Source: Purpureocillium takamizusanense (lineage: Eukaryota; Ascomycota; Sordariomycetes; Hypocreales; Ophiocordycipitaceae). From it: 64,000 nucleotides of DNA. Below are positions 54,720 through 64,000 of the stretch, in pieces. Position numbers and translations under genes: made by a program. Position 1 is the first letter of the stretch, and every line of letters starts with the position of its first letter. Location: assembly GCF_022605165.1 (NCBI RefSeq), contig NC_063069.1:3968001-4032000 (forward strand), given 5' to 3'. The notes beneath the pieces are model-generated. The model worked only from the letters and a program-made list of their open reading frames with translations. It ran no database searches and was not told the origin of the DNA.

Positions 54720-56689
54720 ATGATATACGGGAAAGCCGATGAGGTCCAGGTTCCGAACCTGGATCTTTTGACCTTTTTGTTCGGTATGTTGGGACCCCCC
54801 TGATGATGACCTGGTACACTGGATACGGTAACTACTGGGTGACACAATGTCTCCATTGTTGATACCTGTGTGCCCTTTTCTCTCAACTTTTTGTTCCCTA
54901 TCCGTCGTGTCTCTTGATCATTCCGCTCTGATGAAGCTTACCACATGAACAAGATTACGAGTCGTCCCGGGCCAAGGCGTCGACGCCGCTCTTCGCCGAG
55001 GCGCACGACCCCAGCGCCGTCATCACCACGACACGAGCTCGTCACCTCGCGACTGCGTTTGCGCACTTCCTGCGGCACAACTATGGCATCGGCGCGTCCG
55101 GGCCGGCGCGCGATGTCGTCGTCACCGTCTCGAGCGGACAGTCGGCCCTCCCCTGCCTCTTCTATGGCGTCATCGCCGCCGAGGGCATCTACTCGGCCGC
55201 GTCCGCCGCCGGCACGCCCAAGGATCTCGCGCGACAGATCGCCGACGGGCCGGGACAGCTGCTCGTCTGCAGCGCCGACGTCAAGCCGCAGGCCCTCGAG
55301 GCGGCGAGGCTCGCGGGCCTGTCGGAGCGCAACGTCCTCGTCCTGACGTCGCACCCGCGCGTCTCCCTCGAGAGCGCCGACGGCCGCGTGCGCTGTGACT
55401 TCGAGAACCATCTGCCGTGGAAGCGCATCACGGACCCGCGCGAGCTCGCGGACCGCACCATCTGCATCCTGTACTCGTCCGGGACGACGGGCCTGCCCAA
55501 GGGCGTGCTCGTGTCGCACGCCAACGTCGTGTCCGAGTCGTATCTCACGGGACACCTGAACCGCCCCGTCACCGAAACGTGGACCGACTACACGCCGCGC
55601 ACCATGGCGCACCTGCCGACGGCGCACATTGCCGGCGTGCAGGGCTACTTCATCAACCCCGTCTTCGAGGGCTCGCTCGTCTTCTGGATGCCCGGCTTCA
55701 AGCTCGACGACTTTGTGCGCTACGTCGAGGAGCTGCACATCACCATGTTATTTACCGTGCCGCCCATCTACGCCGCGATTGCGAAGCACCCGGCCGTCAA
55801 GAAGCAGTTCTCGCGCGTGCGCATGGCCATTGGCGGTGCGGCCCCGCTGAGCAAGGAGATTCAGGTGGCGGCGAGCGAGAAGATACACCCCGACGCCACG
55901 GTGACGCAGGTATGGGGGTTGAGCGAGACGACGGGAGCCATTACACATACGAAGCCGGGTCGCAAGGACACGGTGGGCAGCTTGAGTCCGCTGATGCCCA
56001 ACATTACTCTGCGGTGAGACTCTATTGCCTGCCTTTCATGCAGAGGCCGTGCAACGCTCGCTCAGTTGCTGACTTGACTCCAGACTCGTCGACGACGACG
56101 GCAAGGACGTGGCTCCAGGGCAACCAGGCGAGGCGCTGGTCAAGGGGCCCATGATCACAAAGGGCTACCACAACAACCCCGAGGCCAACAAGAACTCTTT
56201 TACCGACGACGGCTGGTTCCGCACCGGCGACATCATTCGCATGGAGGGCGACCTGCTATACATAGTTGACCGCAAAAAGGTGAGTCCCGGATCATGAACT
56301 GCCTCCCCACGATTTAGAGAGTCTGGGAGCAGCAACTGACGCCCGACCTCATCCAGGAACTCATCAAGTACAAGGGCCTGCAGGTCGCGCCCGCTGAGCT
56401 CGAGGGCGTGTTGCTGGCACACCCGGCCGTCGCCGACGCGGCCGTCATTGGCGTCCCCTATGACGATACGGAGGCGCCGCGCGCGTACGTAGTGCTCGCG
56501 CCGCCGGCCCGAGGCAAATTGTCCGAGGCAGACATCGCGGCGTACGTCAAGAGCCAGGTCTCGAGCTACAAGCAGCTGCGCGGCGGCGTCAAGCTCGTGG
56601 ACGCGGTGCCGAGAAGCGCAGCCGGCAAGATTCTGCGCAAGGAGCTGCGCGAAGTGGTACGTCGGGAAATGCAGGATTCCAAGCTATGA
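54720..56689 (+). CDS. 4-coumarate-CoA-ligase-like acyl-CoA synthetase, peroxisomal (4 exons)
   Basis: Exons 54720-54783, 54954-56013, 56084-56279 and 56357-56689 give 550 residues. The first exon (MIYGKADEVQVPNLDLLTFLF) is the usual N-terminus of fungal 4CL-like enzymes and is separated by a long 170-nt intron. Adenylation motifs: ILYSSGTTGLPKGVLVSH, TQVWGLSETTGA, GWFRTGDI, and after the hinge YIVDRKKELIKYKGLQVAPAELE. The catalytic lysine of the C-terminal lobe is in AAGKILRKELR. The last three residues are SKL, a perfect peroxisomal signal. It activates a carboxylic acid (fatty, cinnamic-like or other) to its CoA thioester for peroxisomal breakdown. With the acyl-CoA dehydrogenase and crotonase-fold gene 30 kb away it may share a pathway, but the distance makes this weak. 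Confidence 0.92.
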
Positions 56690-57087
56690 AGGGGTTTGCA
56701 CTCTGTAGAGGGTGGCGCTCGGGATCCATGTTTCGTTGGGAGCTGGCCCGAGGGGGGGATATTGCATGTGGTGTATGTGTGTAGATACTGTATTTACTGG
56801 GAGCATTTTTCTGCGTTCCAACATAGCAAGTCGCGTTCTTTGGGGCGGACGAGTTGCGGACCTGGACACAATTGGACTGAAATACATACATAGGGATGAC
56901 ATGCGGCGAGGCGCGCCCTTGGTGCGATGATGATGTTTCCCCTCACCTCCAGCGACGATATAACATTGAAATCGCACACGGTCGCCATCCAGCCTCCAAC
57001 GCACATAGCACGGCTTTCGCTATCTGGAACGCAACCGTCGGCGCAGATACTCGTATTCCGCAGGCACATCTTCAACCTCCATCTTCG
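56690..57087. other. Intergenic stretch
   Basis: 398 bp with the 3' region of the ligase and the promoter of the next gene on the same strand. An ATG at 56896 is in frame with the downstream gene but would add 64 residues unlike the family. Confidence 0.4.
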
Positions 57088-58014
57088 ATGCCTCGCCAGC
57101 TCGCCGTCCTCGGCAGCCAGGCCGCCTACCCAACTCTCGGCAGGCCCTGCTCCGGCTTCCTCTTGATCTGGGATGAGCTCACCATCGTGCTCGACCTCGG
57201 CTACGGAACTCTTCAGCCGCTTCTCGCGCGGGGCGTCCAACCGCACGCCATCGACGCAGTTGTTGTGACGCACGAGCATCCGGACCACTGGCTCGACCTA
57301 CACGCCCTGCTGCGGCTGCTCTACTACGGGCCATCGCCACAGGTACCGTCTACGTCGAAGGCGGCAGGGAACTCGGGACAGGAAGAGCACCGAGCCGACA
57401 AGAAGAGGAAGCTCAGTCTGTACTGCACAAGCGGCGTGATCGAACAGCTCGCCCATCTAGAGCCAGACCTGCCACTGGATGCCATCGCAGAGGTGCACAT
57501 CCTCACCCATCGCTGTACCTATACCATCGGCACCTCTTTGCAGCTGACGGGCCTCCTCTTGCCTCACTGGGTCCCCAACATTGGCGTCCGTCTAGCTCTG
57601 CTCCCCGACGACGGCGACGCGCCGCCAGGGCAAGCCCATCAGCAGGATGACACCAGCGGCGGCACAGGCAACAGCAGCACCTCGGACTCGCGCGCTATTC
57701 TTGCCTACACCGGCGACACGGGGCCCTCGCCCTTGCTCGCGGAACTTGGCCGAGACGCGCGCGTCTTCATCGTGGACGCCACGGACCGGCCCGGCGAGGC
57801 GGACAGACCTCCCACGGAGCGGTTCCTGATGACGGCGTCCGAGGCGGGTCGCTGCGCCGCCGAGGCGAGGGCCGGGATGTTGCTCCTGACGCACTTCTGG
57901 CCGGGGAACGACTCGGCTGCGGCGGTTCTCAGGGCGCGGACGGGGTTTGGGGGCGAGGTGTTGGCCGCGGAGCCGGGGATGGTATTCGACATGCCAGGCT
58001 CGGCAGGGCCTTGA
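57088..58014 (+). CDS. Metallo-beta-lactamase-fold hydrolase (RNase Z-like group)
   Basis: 308 residues, intronless. The zinc motif is VVVTHEHPDHWLDLHAL (HxHxDH). Before it lies AAYPTLGRPCSGFLLIWDELTIVLDLGYGTL, the usual start of the beta-lactamase-like domain in the RNase Z/phosphodiesterase branch. Later ligands are in ILAYTGDTGPSPLLAEL (Asp) and LLLTHFWPGND (His). Two insertions, at about residues 85-108 and 178-208 (rich in Gly, Ser, Gln, Asp), are probably loops. The start at 57088 (MPRQLAVLGSQAAYP) fits the family; an ATG 192 nt upstream is in frame but less likely. No secretion signal, so cytosolic. Substrate could be cyclic phosphodiester, RNA or a small ester. The stop codon lies inside the first unit of a 64-bp tandem repeat. 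Confidence 0.85.
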   Translation: MPRQLAVLGSQAAYPTLGRPCSGFLLIWDELTIVLDLGYGTLQPLLARGVQPHAIDAVVVTHEHPDHWLDLHALLRLLYYGPSPQVPSTSKAAGNSGQEEHRADKKRKLSLYCTSGVIEQLAHLEPDLPLDAIAEVHILTHRCTYTIGTSLQLTGLLLPHWVPNIGVRLALLPDDGDAPPGQAHQQDDTSGGTGNSSTSDSRAILAYTGDTGPSPLLAELGRDARVFIVDATDRPGEADRPPTERFLMTASEAGRCAAEARAGMLLLTHFWPGNDSAAAVLRARTGFGGEVLAAEPGMVFDMPGSAGP

Positions 58015-58136
58015 CTAGACGCGCGGATGCAACATGACGCTATCCAACACGGTTCCTTCATGGTGCGCGACACCTTGACTAGACGCGCGGGTGCAACATG
58101 ACGCTATCCAACACGGTTCCTTGATAGTGTGCGACC
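58009..58136. repeat. 64-bp tandem duplication across a stop codon
   Basis: Two adjacent units, 58009-58072 and 58073-58136, each start ccttgactagacgcgcgg and differ at only a few positions. A fragment of a third unit (ccttgact) follows at 58137. The TGA that ends the MBL-fold gene lies in unit 1, at 58012-58014, and unit 2 repeats it. Confidence 0.9.
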
Positions 58137-58755
58137 CCTTGACTTTCCCAGCTCTCGTCGCGAACCAACCGATATGCAGAAACGCAGCTGCATGAAGACG
58201 TTGGTGACATGTTCATGCCGTGTGATGAAGAGAGCGAACCAACCAAGACGGAGCAGAGCCGGGGGGGGGGGGGGCCTACTGTGCCGAGGCCAGACGACGG
58301 TTGAGAAAGACGGACGGCTCCAGCTGAGGACAGGCGACGGCTTTTGTGAACGGCGCTGCAAATCCGTACAGCCAGCAGTCTCGTGAGATACCCTGGACCA
58401 GGAGATTCCATTGTGAACATGGAAGCTGTGACGCCAGCCAGTCTTAATTTTTCTAGTGACTTAAAGACTTGGTCATGACGAACATATAGTGCCATTTTTG
58501 TATGGCTTCCTATAGACCGAAACCTGGAGAAATACAACGAGTGCGTGAAATGTCATCTCTATAGTCCTGCCTGCTTTAAAGGAGACAGCGGCATCAAGAA
58601 TATCCCACTCTAGGTGGTTCGGCTCCTGACCCACTAGATGTGATGGGAAGAAAATCTTGTGGGATCCACCGTACCCTTCCTATACCAAAATAACGCTCCG
58701 ACCTTCAACGAGCCAACCATCACTCGCTACGACGGCTGTCAACAGCCGCTTGAGT
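58137..58755. other. Intergenic stretch with a poly-G run
   Basis: 619 bp upstream of the tRNA. A run of 14 G lies at 58261-58274, and homopolymers of this size are often miscounted. No exon recognised. Confidence 0.4.
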
Positions 58756-58827
58756 CTTCCGTAGTATAGTGGTCAGTATGCAAGCTTGTCACGCTTGAGA
58801 CCCGGGTTCAATTCCCGGCGGGAGAGC
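58756..58827 (+). tRNA. tRNA-Asp (anticodon GTC)
   Basis: A 72-nt cloverleaf without an intron. The acceptor stem pairs TCTTCCG with CGGGAGA (one T-G wobble). The anticodon stem is CAAGC/GCTTG around the loop TTGTCAC, anticodon GTC at 58789-58791. The T arm and internal B box read CCGGGTTCAATTCCCGG, and the A box contains TAGTATAGTGGTCAGTA. The base after the acceptor stem (G) is the discriminator seen in Asp tRNAs. Transcribed by RNA polymerase III. No T-rich terminator run of note follows within a few bases (cttcattttttgcc at about 58838 is the likely one). Confidence 0.93.
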
Positions 58828-59079
58828 ATCCGCCTCTGGCTTCATTTTTTGCCATCTCTCACAAGAGAACTTCATCAAAGTTACCACACCGCCTTTTGAT
58901 GGTGCTGCCGTTTGTCCAATTTTGTCATTTTGCCAGTGACCACCACCACCTACCAAACAGCATGTGCCACATGTAGCCCGTCTACAAAAAGTATGTCGTC
59001 TGTAAAGTATATGTAACGGACGCGTCGATCAAACATTCAACGCCAGACGCCGCAACTCATCAACATCGAATCAACCCGC

Positions 59080-62000
59080 TCACGCCAAGTCCCACGCCTT
59101 CCTCACCTCGTCCTTCCACTCCTCGAACCCATAGACGCGCCCGTCCTCGAGCATAATCTCTCCCGTGTGCAGCAGGCGGTTCAGCGGCGGCACGGTGAAC
59201 CACTCGTGATCGCTCCGGCACACCACCTTGGCTGCAACACCATCACCACCACCACCACCACCACCACTGCCCGTCTCGCCCGTCTTGTTGCCCGGCGCCT
59301 GAATCACCTTGTCCAGGCAGCGCGTGCAGTAGCTCTCCATGCAGTACCGGCACACGGCAAACTCCTCGCCCGACGCCACGTTGTTGAAGCACTGGAAGCA
59401 GCTGCGGTCGTACGACTGGATGTCGGGCAGCTTGGGCGCGCCGCGGCGCTCCTCGGGCGACTCGCTGATGGTGCTAAACGACGCCTCGGGGTTGACCTTG
59501 CGCATCGAGCGCGCCAGCGCGATGGCGTTGGACACCTCCCCCGCGGCGATGAAGACGCGGAGCAGGTTGTCGAGCGCGTAGACGTCGTTGCCCGGCTCGC
59601 TGTCCGACAGGAGGTCCAGGCCGTCCTGGATGAGCCCCCTCAGGAGCTCCCGGGCCTCCGACGCCCGTCCCAGCAGCCGGTAGAAGCACGCCAGGTAGAT
59701 GGACGCCGCGTTCACGTCGGACCCGAGCATGTCGGCCGGCATGTTGAAGTTGTGGTGCCGGTCCTGCTTGCTCTTGACCGCCTCCATCTTCTTCACCCAC
59801 CCCTGGGCCGCCTCCGACGCCAGGCCTACGTCGATGATCTTTTGCTTGTACAGCGCCGCCAGCTTCTGGAAGGCGACGGCGTACGCCTGCCGCGTCGTGA
59901 TGCTCCCGCGGGGGCGATACTCTTGCAGCGCAATTTGCTCGAGCACGGCAATGGCGTTGTCAATGTCCCGGCCGTACTGAAACGTCGTGCCGTGCGCGAG
60001 CCGCAGGTGCAGCACCACGAGCGTCTCCCGCAGCTGGACGTCGGCGACCTCGATGGCGAGCTCCAGCGCGCTCAGCAGAAACTCGCCCTTGCCCGTCTTG
60101 GCCGCCGCGCGCGGCAGCCAGTCCATGACGAGCAGCGAAAAGTACCTCTCCAGCAGCAGGTCCACGAAGCGGTTCTGCCCGTGCTTCGTCTTGGTCAGGT
60201 GCCGGGCCATCTCCTCGGCGAGCTCCATCACCTCGCCGTGCAGGCCCTCCGAGGCGAGCACCTCGAAGTAGCCCGTCTCGGGCTGCAGGAACTCGTCGTC
60301 CTCGAGCGACGCGGCCTCGGCGTTCTCAATCGCCTTGCGAAAGTACTTGTGCGCAATGTCCACCTTGTCCATGCGGTACGCGCACTGCGCGATCAGGAAG
60401 CAGTCCTTGTACAGCCGCCACTTGCTCTTCCTCAAGGCCGGGCCCTGCAGCGCGCCGCTCTCGATGTTGCGCTCCTCGATGGCGGCGCACTCGAGAGCCT
60501 GGTCCAGCGCGGTGCCGTACCGCCGGTCTTGGTACAGGCAAAAGGCGATGCGTCCCGACGTCTCGACGCTGTTGTTATCCAGCTTGAGCGCGGCATCGTA
60601 GTGCTTGAGGGCGGACGCGTGCATCCCGAGCGTCAGGTACGTGCTCCCGACTCGGCGGTGCCAATGCGCCGTCTCTGGCTGCGACGCCCAGACAGTCGCC
60701 TTGTCGAGACGATCCTCGACGGAGATGTCGGGCCAGTGTGTGCCGGCATGCGACCAGTCGTAACCGGCGTCCATGAGGGCCACGTTTTGCACAATCTTGA
60801 AGCAGAAGAGCGTCGGCACGTAGCGCCCAAAGTCGCTGGCCAGCCATGCCTTGGCGTAGAACCGGCCGATTTGCTCACAGACGCCAGAGCCGTGCTCGCC
60901 CGCGGCTTTGGCGAAATTCTTGCCCGCAGAGTCGAGTCCGTCGGCGACGTCGACGTCTCTGAACCACCGCTGCAGGCCCTTGATGTTGTGATCCGTCAGG
61001 ACCTCGAGCCCCTCGTCGTTCTTCTCGTACACGATGCTCCAGTCAAAGACGACGTTTTCGTCGGTGAGCATCCTGTACAGCTGCGGGCCGAGCTCACGCT
61101 TGTGTTGGCTCGATACATCCGCTGGATCGATGGCCGCGACGTGTTCCTGCCAGTACCACGCCGCGTACTGCTTCATCGCGGCCATGCCCTGGCCCAGATC
61201 AAGCCTCTCGAACCACTCCCTGTCGATAAAGACCCTCAGGCACGCGCGGAGAATGTGGATGCGGGCTTCGTTGATGTCGAAGCCGATTGCGGCGCCCGTC
61301 TCGCGCATCGACTTGGAGAACCTGCCGCTCCGGAAGAACTCGCGGACGGAGGTGTGGAAGAAGGTCACTCTGGTCAGGTACTTGTTGGACCGGAACTCCA
61401 CGTCGCTTGCCGAATCGAGGATATCGGAGCCATGCGCTGGGCTGGCTTGTCGTGGGCTGAACCGTCCGCTGGCCGGGCTTGAGCGCCTGCTCGGACTGCC
61501 TCGTCCTGCAGGACTGAGACGACGCTCGATGCCTCCGTTCTCTCCGATGCTAAGGCTCCTGCCTGGGCTGATGCGCCGCGCCGGACTGAGATCTCGGCTC
61601 GGGTCCCGTCGTGCCCTGTCGTAGTCCTTGATAAGGTCGTCCGTTGTCAGACCGTCTTCACGCTCGAGCTCAAAGAAGCACGCGTACTGCCGACGAATCG
61701 ATTCCTCGAGAAACAGCGGCGGGTCCCCAAATGCCATGATCAGGCCCGCCTCGAGCTGCTCCAAGGTCAGCACCTCCTCGGCGCAAGTGACCCATCTGAG
61801 CATCTCGTTGAGGTCTCGCGCCTCCTCTTTGGATATCGCCTTGACGAGGTTGTCTAGTGTCTTTTGCAGGACACCATCGAGCTCCTTCGGGTACGACCGG
61901 AGGCTCTCCAGAATCGAGCTCTGGTGTCGCTTGCGGTTCACGTCCTCGAGCATAAACTTGGCGACGATGAAGAGCCCGTCCGCCTGCCTCTCCACTGCCT

Positions 62001-63714
62001 CGGCGACTGTCTTCTTGAAGTCGGCGCTAGTGCGGCTGAGAACCCTCGAGTGTAGGATGCTGTCGTATATATACGCGCTGACGTCTCTGGCGCTGCGGTC
62101 TGGCGACACCTGTACCATAGTCAAGGTCTGGCCGGGGACGGGAGGGTCCAGCGCGACCGTGACCTTGTCGGACAAGTGCGACCTCCCCACGAGCGCAAAT
62201 TGGAACTGAGGGGTCGATGATGGCTGCTGTGAATCTTCACTTGGTGCCAAAACAGATAGCAGCTCCTCAATGTCCGCTTCCTCGGCTTCATCGATGCCGT
62301 CAAAAAAGATGTAGCGCCTTCTTCCCGTCTCCTGTCCCGTCCCCGCAGGGAACAGCTGCCGAAACGCGCTGGACACCGTCTTGACATCGTCTCTGCTGTG
62401 CAGTCGCCGTATGAGATCCTTGGCATAGAATCCATCGCTCTCGCTAAGCTGGTAGGCGACGTCTCGAAGAGCCTGCACCACTGACCTCGTCTCGGGGGTG
62501 CTTGAGCGAAAGAAGAAGTATCCCACACTGGCATGCTCGTCCAGGTTTTCCTTTTTCCACGTAACGATCCGCGAAGTCAGATACGACTTGCCAGTTCCTG
62601 CATGTCGTTAGCAGTCACCTCCAACAACGCGCGGTACACGTGGAGGGCACGGAGGTGTTGGCGGAAGGCAACTTACCCGGATTGCCAGAGATCCAGAGAT
62701 ACGGCGTCTCGCCCGAAAACCACGCAGCCACACGCTCGTCCTGGGTGATCCAATCGCCGGTGCCAGGTACGCTTGACTTTTTGAACGCGTTGTAGAAATC
62801 CTCTGGGAACGGAGACGGCGCCAGGATCCGTCGCAGCTTCTCGCCGGCCGCCACGTTGCGCCATTCCCGCTGCTCCAGGCGCATGCTCTGCACGTTCTGG
62901 CTGACCTGGGCAACGGTGCTGTCGATGAGGTCGGCCTTTGTGTTGAGCTGCGACACGCCACCGTACGTTTCGGCCACGACGTGCTGCTGCTCCCCCACCG
63001 TCAAGTCCTTGAGCTTCTGGAGAGCGGGCTGCACAGGGCTCTTGATGCTGATGAGCCGCTTAAAGTACGCCCTAACGCGACCGCCCCGGATCTCCTTTGA
63101 TGCAAGGATGAGCACCTCGAACAACGTCGCGAGGATGGAGGCTAGTTTCTGGTACAAGCCCGGCGACATGTGGTGCTTGACATAGACCTCGAGGCGAGGC
63201 GTAAAGTCCTACATGTACGCGGTCAGCGATCCGCCCTTGATAATTGCTGCCAGTTGCTGGATTTTCTCCTCACCTTCAGCTGCTCAAACAGCTCGACTAT
63301 AGCATCGTATGTTGCCGACACATTGTGTGCCGCATTCATGAGGTACAGGACGGCGGAGTAAATGCTTTGCGCTGGGGCGAAGACTTCCGACGACGCACCC
63401 GCCACGACCTCGCCTATGACCTCGACGGGCTTGAGGGCGGCGCCAAGGATGCTGAAGATTCTCTGGCGCTTGGCACGAAACGCGGCAAAGTCCTCGTTCT
63501 GGCGGATCAGCTGGCGCTCGAGGTCCTTGACCGTCTTCATGGGCGGGGTCGTGAAGCTCTTGAGGCTGAGCGCCTCCCCCGTGTTGTCCCTGTAGATCTT
63601 GGCCGCAGACTCAAGGACGTCGGCAAACTGGCGCTCCATGCCTGGCGCCGCCTGCTTGCTGTCGCCAGCCATGTCGGCCGGAGGAGCTGTTGAGGGCCTT
63701 TTGGCCGTTTGCAA
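59080..63714 (-). CDS. NACHT-type STAND protein with TPR-like repeats and a C-terminal zinc-binding module (3 exons)
   Basis: Exons 63714-63274, 63208-62677 and 62597-59080 give 1496 residues. Residues 1-240 form an alpha-helical N-terminal region of the kind found in fungal NLR-like proteins (GEVVAGASSEVFAPAQS, HHMSPGLYQKLASILATL). The P-loop WISGNPGTGKSYLTS at about residue 320 is cut by intron 2. YIFFDGIDEAEE is Walker B. A winged-helix-like NACHT tail (LNEMLRWVTCAEEVLTLEQL) is followed by an Arg/Ser/Pro insertion with repeated RxSP (about 640-700). Then come helical repeats, TPR-like where clearest (HYDAALKLDNNSVETSGRIAFCLYQDRRYGTAL). The C-terminus has CFQCFNN, CRYCMESYCTRCL, a poly-Gly tract and CRSDHEWFTVPPL, eight or so Cys/His ligands. 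It is probably a signalling ATPase in non-self recognition, with the insertion and zinc tail as odd parts. Confidence 0.85.
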
Positions 63715-64000
63715 AACCAGAGTGTCTTTGTCGTTTGCAACTCGGAATATGTAACGTTGTTTTGCAACTCAAAGAGGAGTTATGAGGGAGGAGTTTTGGC
63801 GCGTTTGCGGGGGAGTAGGAGTAAGCGGGGTGATCTGGCGCGTTCGCCAGCCATATATGTAAGCCAGCCGAGATGCCCTCAAAAACAAGTCTACATACGT
63901 CAAGGCCCTTGATACATTCTATTTCCTCTCTGCGCTTCGGCCGGTGTGTTATAATTGTTGGAAGGATGAGAAGGGCATCCGCGTCTGAGCAACGGTGCGT
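63715..64000. other. Upstream region of the STAND gene, cut by the window edge
   Basis: 286 bp holding the likely promoter. A TATA-like tatatatg lies at 63853-63860, about 140 bp before the ATG. No other feature seen. Confidence 0.35.

Noticed and set aside
59233..59268. CAC/ACC trinucleotide run as a possible His-rich plus-strand gene
   Set aside because: On the coding (minus) strand it is a GGT run encoding poly-Gly inside the STAND protein.
59167..61482. 771-codon plus-strand open frame
   Set aside because: It mirrors the STAND gene on the opposite strand. Its composition (Arg/Val/Leu-rich, no domain) is what a GC-rich coding strand gives in antisense.
1..64000. Search for CRISPR arrays, bacterial operons, Shine-Dalgarno sites, insertion sequences and transposase or reverse-transcriptase genes
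   Set aside because: The genes have spliceosomal introns, so this is eukaryotic DNA. No spaced direct-repeat array and no DDE, RT or integrase motif was seen.
1..64000. Secondary-metabolite gene cluster
   Set aside because: Tailoring-type enzymes exist (monooxygenase, SDR, ligase) but there is no PKS, NRPS, terpene cyclase, DMATS or RiPP precursor, and the genes are widely spaced.

Overview
The window is nuclear DNA of a filamentous ascomycete, most likely a sordariomycete close to the Hypocreales. The grounds are: genes interrupted by short (about 46-80 nt) GT-AG introns, fungal-specific families (HET-domain protein, Zn(II)2Cys6 regulator, fungal NACHT/TPR STAND protein, FRE-type ferric reductase), a nuclear tRNA-Asp, and a large divergent relative of the heat-labile-enterotoxin A-chain proteins that expanded in insect-pathogenic Hypocreales. 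The genus cannot be fixed from the sequence alone. I rebuilt exon structures by eye from splice signals and protein-family continuity. Where I give residue counts, the spliced length is divisible by three.

Layout. 1-5 kb: the end of an unidentified gene, an isochorismatase-fold hydrolase with a replaced nucleophile, and an 8-exon secreted GH3 beta-glucosidase. 5-8.4 kb: no convincing gene. 8.4-16 kb: a secreted selenium-binding-protein-like beta-propeller, a small membrane protein, an intronless HET-domain protein and a small secreted protein. 16-19 kb: an enterotoxin-A-like gene interrupted by an 11-bp tandem duplication. 20-28 kb: an SRPK-type kinase, a divergent acyl-CoA dehydrogenase / enoyl-CoA hydratase-like pair, and a type-B carboxylesterase. 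29-30 kb: two tiny cysteine-patterned paralogues. 30-39 kb: a zinc-cluster regulator, a D-amino-acid oxidase, an HSL-type alpha/beta hydrolase and a PTR2 peptide transporter. 41-46 kb: a ferric reductase and a frameshifted short-chain dehydrogenase. 46-58 kb: a multi-pass membrane protein, a FAD monooxygenase, a secreted M28 aminopeptidase, a peroxisomal 4CL-like acyl-CoA ligase and a metallo-beta-lactamase-fold hydrolase whose stop codon lies in a 64-bp tandem repeat. 58.7 kb: tRNA-Asp(GTC). 59-63.7 kb: a 1496-residue NACHT/TPR protein with a C-terminal zinc-binding module.

How the genes fit together. No classical biosynthetic core enzyme (PKS, NRPS, terpene cyclase) is present, so this is not an obvious secondary-metabolite cluster. 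Two functional themes can be read. One is nutrient acquisition: beta-glucosidase, aminopeptidase, esterases, peptide transporter, D-amino-acid oxidase, ferric reductase, with GATA-type sites near the transporter. The other is CoA-thioester catabolism: acyl-CoA ligase with C-terminal SKL, acyl-CoA dehydrogenase, crotonase-fold protein, with a shared CCGAGGCA element upstream. Allorecognition or immunity-type proteins (HET, NACHT/TPR) and disrupted genes (enterotoxin-like, SDR) point to accessory, fast-evolving sequence. The most unusual items are the two cysteine-patterned mini-proteins, the interrupted enterotoxin-like gene, the nested GATA inverted repeat upstream of the ferric reductase and the zinc-tailed STAND protein.
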